A stretch of 46,751 nucleotides of DNA from Trueperaceae bacterium (GTDB taxonomy: Bacteria > Deinococcota > Deinococci > Deinococcales > Trueperaceae): NCBI GenBank assembly GCA_020431825.1, contig JAGQHN010000030.1, forward strand, positions 1 to 46,751, read 5' to 3'. Positions 30,952 to 40,008 of the stretch are shown one piece after another. The notes under the pieces were generated by a model. It was not told the DNA's origin. It was given only the letters and a program-made list of their open reading frames with translations, and ran no database searches. Numbering within the stretch: position 1 is the stretch's first letter; every line of letters begins with the position of its first letter. A program made the position numbers and the translations under genes.

Positions 30952-31605
30952 TTAGGCACTAACGAGTGCCTGAAGCTTGTCAAAAGCCCTGGCAGCCCGT
31001 TCCCGTATGGCCGAGTAATCTTTGCTTTGCCCAGCCATCATTACATGCATATTCATATGCTGGTCAACATCGCCAAAAATAGAATTCAGAATTTCGACCT
31101 CTTCACGGCTGCGAAGACTGGCATCATCTCTAAAGGTCATGGTATAGGCATATTCAAAATGCTGATCGCTGATTACGCCTGAAAGATATTGTTCCATCAT
31201 GTCGAGATAGGGTTTTAAATCACTGCGAGCACTCGAGTCTGCCCTGACCTCTACACCTTCTGCTTCGGGTAGGCGCTCAAAACCCATGGTCAGAACTTCA
31301 GGGGTAATGTTCCAGTTATCAACATCAAAGACAGCCTCGCCATCTTTAAACAAAATGACCTGCGGACTATGGTGAATAATGCCCGTTTTTTCAGCTACCA
31401 AGTTGCTGGCAGGTCTGGCCTCAACTACCCGAATAAGTCCAACCATCAGATCTTCACGTGGCTCGAGCTTTTCCTGTAAAAAGCCAAAGCCCTGCATGGT
31501 TTTGTGACAGGTACCAGCTTTAAAAATAACACTGGTTGGATAGTTGGTAAGAAAAGTTTCAACATCTTCTGTCGAACTTAGATTTACAACGCGGTCTCTT
31601 AGCAC
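30952..31605 (-). CDS. Monothiol bacilliredoxin fused to a colicin-immunity-like domain
   Basis: 217 residues. Residues 1-110 match the YtxJ/BrxC thioredoxin fold: SVIFKAGTCHKT (single cysteine C33), RVVEARPASNLVAEKTGIIHHSPQVIL and VFDVDNWNIT are near-diagnostic. Bacilliredoxins remove bacillithiol from proteins after oxidative stress. Residues ~125-217 (MEQYLSGVISDQHFEYAYTM, then EEVEILNSIFGDVDQHM) resemble bacterial self-protective colicin-like immunity proteins, an unusual fusion. Start is a GTG with AGGAG 6 nt upstream. No toxin gene is adjacent, so the second domain's role is unknown. Confidence 0.8.
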   Translation of the reverse strand: MLRDRVVNLSSTEDVETFLTNYPTSVIFKAGTCHKTMQGFGFLQEKLEPREDLMVGLIRVVEARPASNLVAEKTGIIHHSPQVILFKDGEAVFDVDNWNITPEVLTMGFERLPEAEGVEVRADSSARSDLKPYLDMMEQYLSGVISDQHFEYAYTMTFRDDASLRSREEVEILNSIFGDVDQHMNMHVMMAGQSKDYSAIRERAARAFDKLQALVSA

Positions 31606-31932
31606 AGTTTACTCCTTTTTTCCGAGTAATTTGCTTGGGTTTACTCTGAAAAATATAGTAGCCAGTATTTTAGGCTTGAAGCGTTATGTTAGTAACACGC
31701 ATGCTAAAAAGTTCCTCGAAAGCTATTTCCTGGGTAAACGTTTGGCTGGACGCAAAGACAGCCAAGTAGTTCTAACATCAATTTGTCTCTAGGCAAGTAC
31801 GCAAAGTTGCGATATAAGGGTACTGGCATTGGTTCTTCTTTCTTCCTCATTCGGCTAGGCTATAGACTGTAATTAAGAGAACGGTTAGTTTGCCTGAATA
31901 AGGTGAGTGAAGATCAAGTAGGGAGGTTGGTA
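31606..31932. other. Intergenic region, nothing recognised
   Basis: 327 bp between the divergent bacilliredoxin and lipoprotein genes. An open frame on the plus strand continues from inside the bacilliredoxin gene but has no start signal or recognisable content. No strong repeat or promoter is seen; SD sites for both flanking genes are at the ends. Confidence 0.4.
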
Positions 31933-33696
31933 GTGAGACACTACCTAATCGCATTCATAACAGTCATTGGTTTCTTAGTCATAGGACTCAGTGCATGTAA
32001 TAACACGAAAGAGGTAGATCCTGGAGGATCAGACCCTTTAAGCGTAAGTTTGGCAGCGGACAAACTTATTAGTAATAAAACGATTACTTTGACAGCCACG
32101 GTAGAGGGAGAACCTGATGCACTCGAGCTCTGGCTAAACGATAACTTAGCAGAAAACTTGGAGGTACCCTATACTTATACCTTTGATCCAGCGTCAGATG
32201 GGGTTTATAGCGCTTATGCCAAAGCAAGCAAAGGTTCAAAAACAGTTACAAGCAATGTCTTAAGCCTGACAGTTGATCGTACCCCACCTGCCATTGTAAA
32301 TCGCAGCCCAGAGCCAGACAGCGCTGCTACTGATGGAGCGATCTCAGTAAGTTTTTCTGAAGCGATTGATCCTGCGTCTCTAGAGGGTAAAGCAGTTCAA
32401 GTTGTAGATGTGCGTCAGGGCACTCTAAGCAGTAGTGCTAAGCTCAACGAGAAAGTTTTAAGCATTAGCCTTGCTGAAGCGCCTGTAAGTCCTACCCGTT
32501 TACGGCTCGAGCTTAGTGACATCAGTGATTTGGCAGGAAATACCTTATCTGATAGCTGGTCATGGTCTGTTCCTGGAAAAGCCATCAGTAGCTTTGCTTT
32601 ACTTGGTGAGCGCAGTCTTAGCAGTGATAAAACGATTAAGGAAAATCCTTCGCGCATAGCCGCCAATGACGCGGGCAATATTGCTGTGGTTTGGTTAGAC
32701 GCTAAAACCGTAAGAGTAAAAACCTGGTCAGGTACAGCCTGGACAGAACTGCCAGCCCTGGAAAGTAGCAAAGAACCTTTCAGACCGGACATTGCACTAT
32801 TAAGCAGTGGCCTGCCGGTGGTTAGCTGGCAAAACGGTACTGAGACTGATCCAAGCCAGGGAGATATAGAAGTTGCCCGCTGGAATGGCAGTAGTTGGGA
32901 AAGTCTGGGAACGGTTGATACTGCGGGTTTTGATGCGGCTGCTCCAGCAATTGCTATAGACGCTTCCAATATGATTACTGTTGCCTGGTTTGAATATGAC
33001 GGCAGCAGTTCTAATGTTATGGTTAAACGCTTTGATGGGACCGACTGGGTAGCCCTTGGAGGGCCCCTAGATAAGGTGTTAGGGCGCACCGCTGCTTATC
33101 CATCCATAGCCCTTGATTATGCTGGGAAACCTTATGTTGCCTGGTTTGAAGCTAGATTTCTTGACCCAACGGATGGGGTAAGGCATCTTTTTGTTAAAAC
33201 CTGGACCGGTGCTGGTTGGGAAAGCCTTGGAGAAGAGTTAAATATCAGTTCCTTTGAAGCCGTTACGCTTTTTTCTATTGCCGTTGGAGGAAATGGCAAT
33301 CCGGTCGTTGCCTTCAGCGAGTTCGAAAATTTAGAAAATAGTAACAATGTTTATGTTAAACAATGGACTGGGGCTAGCTGGGAATTGGTGGGTGAACCTG
33401 TTGATCTTGTTAGACGCCAGCGGGCTATTTATCCGACCATTGTTGCTGATGCAGCAAACGGGTTAAGTGTTGCGTGGTGGGAAGGGGTGACCGCAGAAGG
33501 ATCAAATGTCAATATTGAAAATGACATTTATTTTGCCCACTGGACTGGCAGCGAGTGGCAGCAATTTGGTGAGATGGAAGTGTTAGCCGCCTCCGAAGGG
33601 CGCTACCCTGATCTGGCTTTAGCAGGTCCTCAGCAACTTCCTGTTCTTAACTGGACTGAAAATACTCAGTCCGTTTATGTCAAATTAGCCCAGTAA
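31933..33696 (+). CDS. Lipoprotein with Ig-like domains and propeller-type repeats, paralogue 1
   Basis: 587 residues from the GTG at 31933 (GGGAGG 6 nt upstream). The signal peptide ends in lipobox LSAC (C22), so it is lipid-anchored. An Ig-like domain (about 32-115) and an SbsA-like Ig domain (PPAIVNRSPEPDSAATDGAI onward) precede about 340 residues of repeats carrying WNGSSWESLG or WTGAGWESLG motifs, likely a beta-propeller. It is a paralogue of the next gene, with the same domain order and about the same length. Surface or periplasmic binding is likely; the ligand is unknown. It has only two CTCGAG sites against about seven in its paralogue. Confidence 0.8.
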   Translation: MRHYLIAFITVIGFLVIGLSACNNTKEVDPGGSDPLSVSLAADKLISNKTITLTATVEGEPDALELWLNDNLAENLEVPYTYTFDPASDGVYSAYAKASKGSKTVTSNVLSLTVDRTPPAIVNRSPEPDSAATDGAISVSFSEAIDPASLEGKAVQVVDVRQGTLSSSAKLNEKVLSISLAEAPVSPTRLRLELSDISDLAGNTLSDSWSWSVPGKAISSFALLGERSLSSDKTIKENPSRIAANDAGNIAVVWLDAKTVRVKTWSGTAWTELPALESSKEPFRPDIALLSSGLPVVSWQNGTETDPSQGDIEVARWNGSSWESLGTVDTAGFDAAAPAIAIDASNMITVAWFEYDGSSSNVMVKRFDGTDWVALGGPLDKVLGRTAAYPSIALDYAGKPYVAWFEARFLDPTDGVRHLFVKTWTGAGWESLGEELNISSFEAVTLFSIAVGGNGNPVVAFSEFENLENSNNVYVKQWTGASWELVGEPVDLVRRQRAIYPTIVADAANGLSVAWWEGVTAEGSNVNIENDIYFAHWTGSEWQQFGEMEVLAASEGRYPDLALAGPQQLPVLNWTENTQSVYVKLAQ

Positions 33697-33710
33697 AGTT
33701 TTGCATGTGT

Positions 33711-33749
33711 AGCATGAACCCCGGCTACCTGCCGGGGTTTTATCATGCT
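33711..33749 (+). terminator. Intrinsic terminator after paralogue 1
   Basis: AACCCCGGC (33717-33725) and GCCGGGGTT (33731-33739) form a strong stem followed by TTTAT; outer arms AGCATGA and TCATGCT extend it. Confidence 0.85.
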
Positions 33750-33907
33750 GCTGTCATCAAGTTCATCACCGTCTTTATAGACTTAGCCCAAGCCCAAGTC
33801 TTAAAGTTTTTGGGTTAAGATACCTGCGGTCTATGTTGCTAAAGCTTTTTTCGCGTTCTCTATTTCTATTTTTAGTACAGCTTTAGGCAAAGAGAAATGG
33901 GAGTATT

Positions 33908-35716
33908 ATGAAACGATATTTATTTCTCAGTTTTATAGTTTTAAGCCTTGTGTTAGCTGCCTGTCAAAATGCTGTTAAGGAACCAACGCCAAGTGGTGCA
34001 GAGCTTACGGTGAGTTTGAGTCCAGAGGGACCCATTACTACTAATACAGGCATCAATTTTTCAGTATCCGTTACGGGGGGCACGGCTGACTCAATCAAGC
34101 TTTATCTTGATGATTCAGTTTTAGCCAACTTTGACGCGAGTGCGACCTATCTTTGGGATGCCAGTCAAGCTGATGGCAATTACAGTTTTAAATCAGTTGC
34201 CAGCTTGGGGGAAAAAACGTTTGAGAGTAATACAGTCAAGGTTAGTCTGGATAAGACAGCGCCAGCTATTTTGAGTCGTAGTCCAGAGGCGGGCGCTTCT
34301 GGGGTTGCTGCCGATGCTACTGCCACAGTTGTTTTTTCAGAAGCGATTCTTGCCTCGAGTGTAACAAGCTCGAGTGTAACCTTAAGTGGCACGTCATCGG
34401 GTCTTAGCGCCAGCCCCAGCCTGAGTGCTGACGGCAAAACCCTTAGCGTAAGCATTTCAGGTGTGACCGCGCCTGATACGCTGACCTTGACTCTTAATGG
34501 GCTGAGTGATGCAGTAGGTAATAGCTTAAGCGATAGCTGGTCATGGAGCGTTCCTGGAACGGCTGTAAGCCTGGATAGCTTTAAGCAACTTGGCGATGTC
34601 ACGGCGCTTTTAGGCTCCGCTAAAGATCTGGGCGAAAAACCCATTGACTTGGCTGCCGATGCTGAAGGTAATGTTATGGTTGCCTTTATTTCCGATGCCA
34701 AGATTCAGGTGCAGACCTGGTCAGGTAGTGCCTGGACAAGTCTTGCTGCTTTACCTGTAGATACTTCGGCGGATTCCCTGCCGCAAATTGCGCTGTTAAG
34801 TGATGGTAACCCAGTGGTGGCCTGGCGTAACGGTGCAGATAATCCGGCGACCACATCGATCATTGAGCCCTCGAGCATTCAGGTGGCGCGCTGGAACGGC
34901 TCGAGCTGGGATGATCTTGGGCCAGTCAATAGCAGCCTGGAGGCCTCAGCACCAAGTTTAGCCCTTTACGAAGACAAGCTTTATGTGGCTTATCATGAAT
35001 CTGATGGCACAAATCCAGATGTGGTAGTGGCTACTTATGACAGTGATAGCTCGAGCTGGCAAAAGCTGGGGGATATTTTAGATAGTGCCCCTGCCGCGCT
35101 TGCCATTAGTCCTGCGCTGGCTATAGATAGCACAGGTAAACCGAGTGTTGCCTGGTGGGAAGCCAAAGTAGACGGAACTGCTGAGGTGCTGGTGAAGCAA
35201 TTTGACGGTACTGCCTGGCAAGCCCTGGGAACAGCCTTAAATGTTGGCACAAATGTTCGTGCCAATATGGTGAGCATTGCTGCAGGGCCAGATAATTTGC
35301 CAGTGGTGGCCTGGCACGAGTTTGACGCTGCGGCAACTGACCCGGTAAATGCAGATCACATTTATGCGAAAAAGTGGAATGGCTCGAGCTGGACGGCACT
35401 TGGTGGAATGATTGACCGAGCTGAGGCAGATGGGGCTCAGTACCCTTCTCTGGCAATTGACGCTGCCAATACGATCAGTCTCGTGTGGTTTGAAAGTTTA
35501 AAGACCTCGAGCTTTGAAAACAACAGTATCATTCTGGCGCAGTGGCGAGAAGACAAGTGGCTTGAAATTGGTCAGCTTGACGCTGAAGAGCCGGTGATTC
35601 AGCAGGCTTACTATCCAAGTATTGGGCTGGCAGGTGCTAGCGAAGCGATTACGGTTGCCTGGATTCAAGATGATTTAGAAACAGGCGTCAAGCTGAAAGT
35701 GGCGCAGGCCGAGTAA
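33908..35716 (+). CDS. Lipoprotein with Ig-like domains and propeller-type repeats, paralogue 2
   Basis: 602 residues; GGGAG is 4 nt upstream of the ATG. Lipobox LAAC (C19). Domain order equals paralogue 1: Ig-like (about 30-115), SbsA-type Ig (APAILSRSPEAGASGVAADA onward) with the shared end SDSWSWSVPG, then propeller repeats with WNGSSWDDLG, SSSWQKLG and WNGSSWTALGG. It is separated from paralogue 1 by a terminator, so each has its own promoter. CTCGAG is frequent and often encodes the Ser-Ser of WNGSSW, where paralogue 1 uses AGT AGT. No enzyme motif is seen. Confidence 0.82.
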   Translation: MKRYLFLSFIVLSLVLAACQNAVKEPTPSGAELTVSLSPEGPITTNTGINFSVSVTGGTADSIKLYLDDSVLANFDASATYLWDASQADGNYSFKSVASLGEKTFESNTVKVSLDKTAPAILSRSPEAGASGVAADATATVVFSEAILASSVTSSSVTLSGTSSGLSASPSLSADGKTLSVSISGVTAPDTLTLTLNGLSDAVGNSLSDSWSWSVPGTAVSLDSFKQLGDVTALLGSAKDLGEKPIDLAADAEGNVMVAFISDAKIQVQTWSGSAWTSLAALPVDTSADSLPQIALLSDGNPVVAWRNGADNPATTSIIEPSSIQVARWNGSSWDDLGPVNSSLEASAPSLALYEDKLYVAYHESDGTNPDVVVATYDSDSSSWQKLGDILDSAPAALAISPALAIDSTGKPSVAWWEAKVDGTAEVLVKQFDGTAWQALGTALNVGTNVRANMVSIAAGPDNLPVVAWHEFDAAATDPVNADHIYAKKWNGSSWTALGGMIDRAEADGAQYPSLAIDAANTISLVWFESLKTSSFENNSIILAQWREDKWLEIGQLDAEEPVIQQAYYPSIGLAGASEAITVAWIQDDLETGVKLKVAQAE

Positions 35717-35744
35717 GAACCAAGCAAATTTAGGACAAATTTAT

Positions 35745-35792
35745 AACCAAACAAGTTTAAAACCAGGCAGGTTTAAAACCAGGCAAGTTCTG
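35745..35792. repeat. Three tandem 16-bp repeats
   Basis: AACCAAACAAGTTTAA, AACCAGGCAGGTTTAA and AACCAGGCAAGTTCTG follow one another, with a degenerate fourth unit just upstream (35718-35733). They lie between the convergent ends of the lipoprotein and FNT genes. Confidence 0.7.
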
Positions 35793-35799
35793 AGGGAGT

Positions 35800-36672
35800 T
35801 CATTGTAACTTCCTCTTTTCTTTGCCCCATAACCACTCATGCCAGCTAAGCCGCTGATATTTTTCGGGAAAATAGCCCTTATCGCCGCCAAACTGACCAT
35901 AATTGAGCAGGGCAACAAAGACGACCCCTCCAAAGGTATTGCCTAAAGTCACAGGAAGAAGAAAATCGGCAAAGTATTGTAGCAGGGTCATTTGACCAAG
36001 AAAAATGCTGTAAATCGCCTCAATAGAACCTACTACGCAGTGAAAGAGTTCGGCGGTGGTCTGCAAAAATATCACTGACCAGATAAGAATAAGTCGGGCT
36101 ACCGACTCTCTGGCGGAATAAACAAGCCAGACCAGCAAGGCCAAAAGCCAGCCAGCGAAAACTGCTCGAAGAAACGACTCGAGCCACGGTGTTTCTATAA
36201 AGTGCTGAGCTGGAGCGAGCGCTTCAGGTCCGGTTATCAGATTGGAAAAGGCCAATAGGGCAGCAAAACAGGTGGCGCCGACTATATTGGCTGAAAAAAC
36301 AAAAGCCCAGAAGGACAGCAGTTTTGGGATGCTGGCAAAGCGCGTTAGGACCAGCGTGACCGGGGTCAGTGTGTTTTCGGTAAAAAGTTGATAGCGGCCC
36401 AAAATGACAAAAACAAAGCCAATGGGGTAGAGAAGCTGACCTAGCAGTTTGCTACCCGTAAGTTGCTCGAGGATGACCAGAGACATAAAGGAAAAGCCTA
36501 AGACCAGTCCAGCAGATACGCCACTCCAAAAGAGTTTGGAGCGAGAACTGGCTAATTCTTCATTGGCCGTGGCCAGCAGGCGTTTAAAAATGTCATCGGT
36601 ATTGAAAAAGTCTCTTAACGTTTCGCCGCTTTGCGGAACTTCTTTAATCGAGCCCTGAACCTTGTCTGCCAT
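35800..36672 (-). CDS. Formate/nitrite transporter (FNT) family channel, YfdC-like
   Basis: 290 residues with six membrane segments after a ~45-residue cytoplasmic N-terminus. FNT signatures are visible: SAGLVLGFSFMSLVIL, LGRYQLFTENTL and the second-half LFHCVVGSIE, with the histidine in the position of the central pore histidine, and LGNTFGGVVFVALLNYGQ. FNT pentamers conduct small monovalent anions; the sequence resembles the uncharacterised YfdC group more than FocA/NirC. No SD precedes ATG 36672. No formate or nitrite enzyme is nearby. Confidence 0.85.
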   Translation of the reverse strand: MADKVQGSIKEVPQSGETLRDFFNTDDIFKRLLATANEELASSRSKLFWSGVSAGLVLGFSFMSLVILEQLTGSKLLGQLLYPIGFVFVILGRYQLFTENTLTPVTLVLTRFASIPKLLSFWAFVFSANIVGATCFAALLAFSNLITGPEALAPAQHFIETPWLESFLRAVFAGWLLALLVWLVYSARESVARLILIWSVIFLQTTAELFHCVVGSIEAIYSIFLGQMTLLQYFADFLLPVTLGNTFGGVVFVALLNYGQFGGDKGYFPEKYQRLSWHEWLWGKEKRKLQ

Positions 36673-36726
36673 AGTTAACGCTAAGGGATTTACCCTGTTT
36701 CAATAGCTGCTAGACCTACAATGCCC

Positions 36727-36755
36727 AAAAAGAAACCCGCGCTAGGCGGGTCTTT
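36727..36755 (-). terminator. Intrinsic terminator of the 47-residue gene
   Basis: On the minus strand GACCCGC and GCGGGT form a stem with a CTAGC loop, followed by TTCTTTTT. A weaker T-run on the plus side (TCTTTT) is also present. Confidence 0.75.
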
Positions 36756-36773
36756 TATGTTTGGCTTGGTGTA

Positions 36774-36917
36774 TTAAACTTCGGTCTTTTTAGAGATTAA
36801 GTCTTCGGCTTTTGGGGCTTTACCTAAATCTTTGTGCTTAACCAGGTAACGGAGTGTGACCGGGATAGCAGCAAGGGCAGTTGCCATAACAGCAGCGAGA
36901 AATTTTGCAGCGGCCAT
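36774..36917 (-). CDS. 47-residue small membrane-associated protein
   Basis: A short gene with a strong SD (AAAGGAGG, 4 nt spacer) before ATG 36917 and its own terminator downstream. The product begins MAAAKFLAAVMATALAAIPV, a single hydrophobic helix, then a basic stretch (RYLVKHKD) and an acidic/basic tail ending SKKTEV. No family is recognised. It lies between the M16 protease and FNT genes on the same strand. The combination of SD, composition and terminator makes it credible as a real small protein. Confidence 0.65.
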   Translation of the reverse strand: MAAAKFLAAVMATALAAIPVTLRYLVKHKDLGKAPKAEDLISKKTEV

Positions 36918-36936
36918 TTGGCCTCCTTTCCTGAAC

Positions 36937-36968
36937 GTAGTGTAGCGAAGTCGTCTTCGCTACACTAC
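36937..36968. repeat. 14-bp perfect hairpin between M16 gene and small gene
   Basis: GTAGTGTAGCGAAG (36937-36950) and CTTCGCTACACTAC (36955-36968) with a 4-nt loop. No T-run. It begins just upstream of the SD of the 47-residue gene and 18 nt beyond the M16 stop. Confidence 0.75.
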
Positions 36969-36986
36969 CTACTTTGGTCGTAGCTA

Positions 36987-39836
36987 TCAGGGCTGATAAG
37001 CCTCAGGATACAAAATAACTTGCGTATAGCGGTCTGGAACAATAAAGCGCTGTGCCATTTCCTGAACATCGTTGGCGCTGATGCCATCTACCAGTTCAGC
37101 ATAATTAACAATAGTCAGCGGGTCTTCATTTGGATTTAAGAAATAGAAAAAGCCCAGTACATATTGCCAGTAACTGTTGGTTTGTAAGGCTTCTTCCAGA
37201 CCACGCTTGACCTGTTCTTTTGCTTTGAAGAGCGTGTCTTCGTCAGGACCATTATCTCTTAGATCATAAAGAACATCGAGGGTTGGTGGAATAAGCTCGA
37301 GCACCCGTTTAGGATCAGCAGTGTACTGCACGCCCAGGGTATAGCGGCGACTTGGTTTTTGCTCATAGCGCTGAAAAACGGTTGGCGAATAGCTACCAGC
37401 CAGCTCCTCACGGATTTTCTCACGCATTTTTATGTCTAAGACCCCTTGAAGTAAAAAGAGTTTAAAGCGCTCTTCGCGTACCGGGTTATAAAAAGGGCCA
37501 TCCCACTGAAGGCGCAAAATGGTTTGTTCCTCGAGCCCTTTATAGACATCAACTTTTTGTACCCCTTGCGGTAGGGGTGGATAGTAGTTGCGCCAGGTCT
37601 CGGTGCCTGGTTTGCCAGGTAAGTTACCCAGGTAAACCTGAGCTAGATGTTTGACCGTATCTATATCAAAATCGCCAACTACGGTAAAGGTGAAATCATC
37701 CATATCGGCAAAGCGCTCCTGATAGATTTCAAAAGCCCTGTCATAGTCCAGATTTTCGACCTGGTCGATGGTGAGAGAGTTAAAGCGAATGTTATCACCA
37801 TAAATGCTCTCGGTAATGGCGTCTTGAAAAACGGCATTAGGCTGAGTGGCACGGTTTTCCAGATTGGCAATCAGGCTATCTTGATTCCGCTTAAAGGCAG
37901 CTTCGTCTTTGCGAGGTTGAGTCGCGTACAGGTAGATGAGCTTAAACAGGGTTTCCAGGTCTTCTTTTTCAGCATTGCCGCTCATAGCCTCACTGATATT
38001 GCCAATGCCTACGCCAACACTGACATTTTTGCCTGCAAGAATGCGCTCGAGTTGGTTAAGGCTGTAAGCAGCTACCCCACTGTCCGAAATGATGCTTGAA
38101 ATAGTGCTGGCTTCAGGATAATCCTCATCACTGACCAGACTAGCACCTCCGTAGCTACTGCCATTTACCAGAACCTCTTCAGCGGTAAAGTCGGTGGGCT
38201 TCATAATGACCCTGATGCCGTTTTCAAGCGTAATGATTGTTGTATCTAAGCCTTCAACATATGTTTCATCAGTAATGGCTACTGGCTCAGGAATCTCAGT
38301 CATTAACTCGGTATCAGCAAGCTCATCCTGATAGGCTTCGACTTCCTGATTAAAGCCGGCTTCAACCCAGGCCTGTAAATCGGCTTCAGTCGGCGCGTTT
38401 AAGCCTTCTTTCTGGGGTACCAGAGCAACCACGGCTCGGTCTTTTTCATCCCTAAAGATGCTGGCAAGCTCATTGACATCCTCGAGGCCAATCTGAGGTA
38501 AAAAGGCGTTGGCAATGTCCAGGTCTGCGCCGTTACTGGTGACAATACCGCCTGTTAAAAACTCGTCAACCATGGCGTCGCGCCAGAAGCTACTGTCTAA
38601 ATCATCACGGACTTTATAGTTTTCTTCGTAGGACGTTAGCAGATTCGTTTTGGCACGCTCGAGTTCCGTCTCGGTAAAGCCAAAATCCTGAATTCGCTTT
38701 ACTTCAGCAAGAACTGCGGTCACCCCTGTTTCAAGTTGACCCTCCTGAGTAACGACTGTGAGCGTTAGATCATCAACCCCACCATAAAAAGGGCCACTGG
38801 AGGCGCTAGCCTGCAAATAAGGGGCGTCGGCCTCGCGCGCTTTTTCCTCGAGGCGAGTATTGAGCATCATCGAGAAGAGCGAACCAATGATGTTGTTTTT
38901 AAAATCTTCAATGGTTTCTAGTTTGGCTGAGGGTGACTTATAGAAAATCTGGGCAGCCGTTACCGGGAACTCTGGGTCTGCAAAGGTATAGTAAATGCTA
39001 TCGCCTGGTAAAGGTACATCAAAACGACTGCGTTCCGGCGCATTTTCAGGATTTTCCAGACTCGAGAAGGTCGCTTTAATATGTTCTTCCATAGCAGCTG
39101 GGTCAAAATCGCCTACGGCGACAATAGCCATGAGGTCGGGGCGGTACCAGTTATCATAAAAACGCGTAAAGGCTTCTCGAGGCGCTGTGCGTACCGTTTC
39201 AATATCACCAATTGGGATGCGCTCGGCGTAGCGCGTATCGCCTAACAAGATAGGAATAATGGCCTTGGTCAGGCGACCATTCATAGTCTGGTCACGGAGT
39301 CGCCACTCTTCAACAATGACCTCACGCTCTTTATCAATTTCTTCCTGGCTTAGACTGGCTTTGCTGGCCCATTCATAAAGAATCTGAAAGGAGGTATCTA
39401 CAACCTCCTGGTCATCCAGCGGTATTTCCAGGGTGTAAACGGTCTCATCAAAGCTGGTATAGGCATTGACATCGGGGCCAAACTCCATACCGGAACGCTC
39501 TAAAAAATTAATAATCTCTTGGCCTTCAAAACTTTCCGTACCGTTAAAGAGCATATGCTCGAGGAAGTGTGCCAGACCTCTTTGATCGTCGTCTTCAAGT
39601 ATAGAGCCTGCGTCTATGACCAGTGCAAAATCAGCGCGGTTTAGAGGCTCAGTATTGCGCCTAACATAGTAAGTCAGACCATTATCAAGTTTGCCGGTAC
39701 GAATGTCAGGGTCTCTAGGTAGCTGGTCTTCTAAAGCGTATTCCTGCCCCTCAATTGTTACGGTTTGAGCCAGACTAAGCGGAAAGAGCAAAAGCAAAAA
39801 TAAACAGAGTCGTTTCAAAAGTAAACCTCTTTTCAC
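36987..39836 (-). CDS. Secreted M16 family zinc metalloprotease (double-domain, PqqL-like)
   Basis: Up to 949 residues. A signal peptide (KRLCLFLLLLFPLSLAQ) is followed by an active M16 N-domain with the inverted zinc motif HFLEH (90-94) and the downstream EREVIVEEW glutamate (about 170-177), an inactive M16 C-domain from about residue 540, and full length for the two-half clamshell family. It degrades peptides in the periplasm. The start may be a TTG at 39818, six codons inside the GTG at 39836, because AGAGG lies 6 nt upstream of the TTG and the signal peptide then has a normal length. No adjacent partner gene is seen. Confidence 0.9.
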   Translation of the reverse strand: MKRGLLLKRLCLFLLLLFPLSLAQTVTIEGQEYALEDQLPRDPDIRTGKLDNGLTYYVRRNTEPLNRADFALVIDAGSILEDDDQRGLAHFLEHMLFNGTESFEGQEIINFLERSGMEFGPDVNAYTSFDETVYTLEIPLDDQEVVDTSFQILYEWASKASLSQEEIDKEREVIVEEWRLRDQTMNGRLTKAIIPILLGDTRYAERIPIGDIETVRTAPREAFTRFYDNWYRPDLMAIVAVGDFDPAAMEEHIKATFSSLENPENAPERSRFDVPLPGDSIYYTFADPEFPVTAAQIFYKSPSAKLETIEDFKNNIIGSLFSMMLNTRLEEKAREADAPYLQASASSGPFYGGVDDLTLTVVTQEGQLETGVTAVLAEVKRIQDFGFTETELERAKTNLLTSYEENYKVRDDLDSSFWRDAMVDEFLTGGIVTSNGADLDIANAFLPQIGLEDVNELASIFRDEKDRAVVALVPQKEGLNAPTEADLQAWVEAGFNQEVEAYQDELADTELMTEIPEPVAITDETYVEGLDTTIITLENGIRVIMKPTDFTAEEVLVNGSSYGGASLVSDEDYPEASTISSIISDSGVAAYSLNQLERILAGKNVSVGVGIGNISEAMSGNAEKEDLETLFKLIYLYATQPRKDEAAFKRNQDSLIANLENRATQPNAVFQDAITESIYGDNIRFNSLTIDQVENLDYDRAFEIYQERFADMDDFTFTVVGDFDIDTVKHLAQVYLGNLPGKPGTETWRNYYPPLPQGVQKVDVYKGLEEQTILRLQWDGPFYNPVREERFKLFLLQGVLDIKMREKIREELAGSYSPTVFQRYEQKPSRRYTLGVQYTADPKRVLELIPPTLDVLYDLRDNGPDEDTLFKAKEQVKRGLEEALQTNSYWQYVLGFFYFLNPNEDPLTIVNYAELVDGISANDVQEMAQRFIVPDRYTQVILYPEAYQP

Positions 39837-40008
39837 AAATTTACAGGTGTCTGCTGCTTGCTGGCTTGGCTAGGCGTGGTTTGCGGTGAGCCAGAAGCAA
39901 GACGGGTAGACCTTTAGTTTACGCAAATCTCTTAGAAATGCTGTAAGCAAGCTCATGAAGCAAGGATGAAGAAAACTTCACGCTCGAGCTTAACGCCTGA
40001 TCAGGCGT

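Noticed and set aside
31544..31792. 82-codon plus-strand open frame
   Set aside because: It begins inside the bacilliredoxin gene in antisense, has no start signal of its own and no recognisable content.
30872..31870. GGCTAGGCTATA shared between about 30872 and 31853
   Set aside because: A 12-nt match without extended similarity or structure; probably chance.
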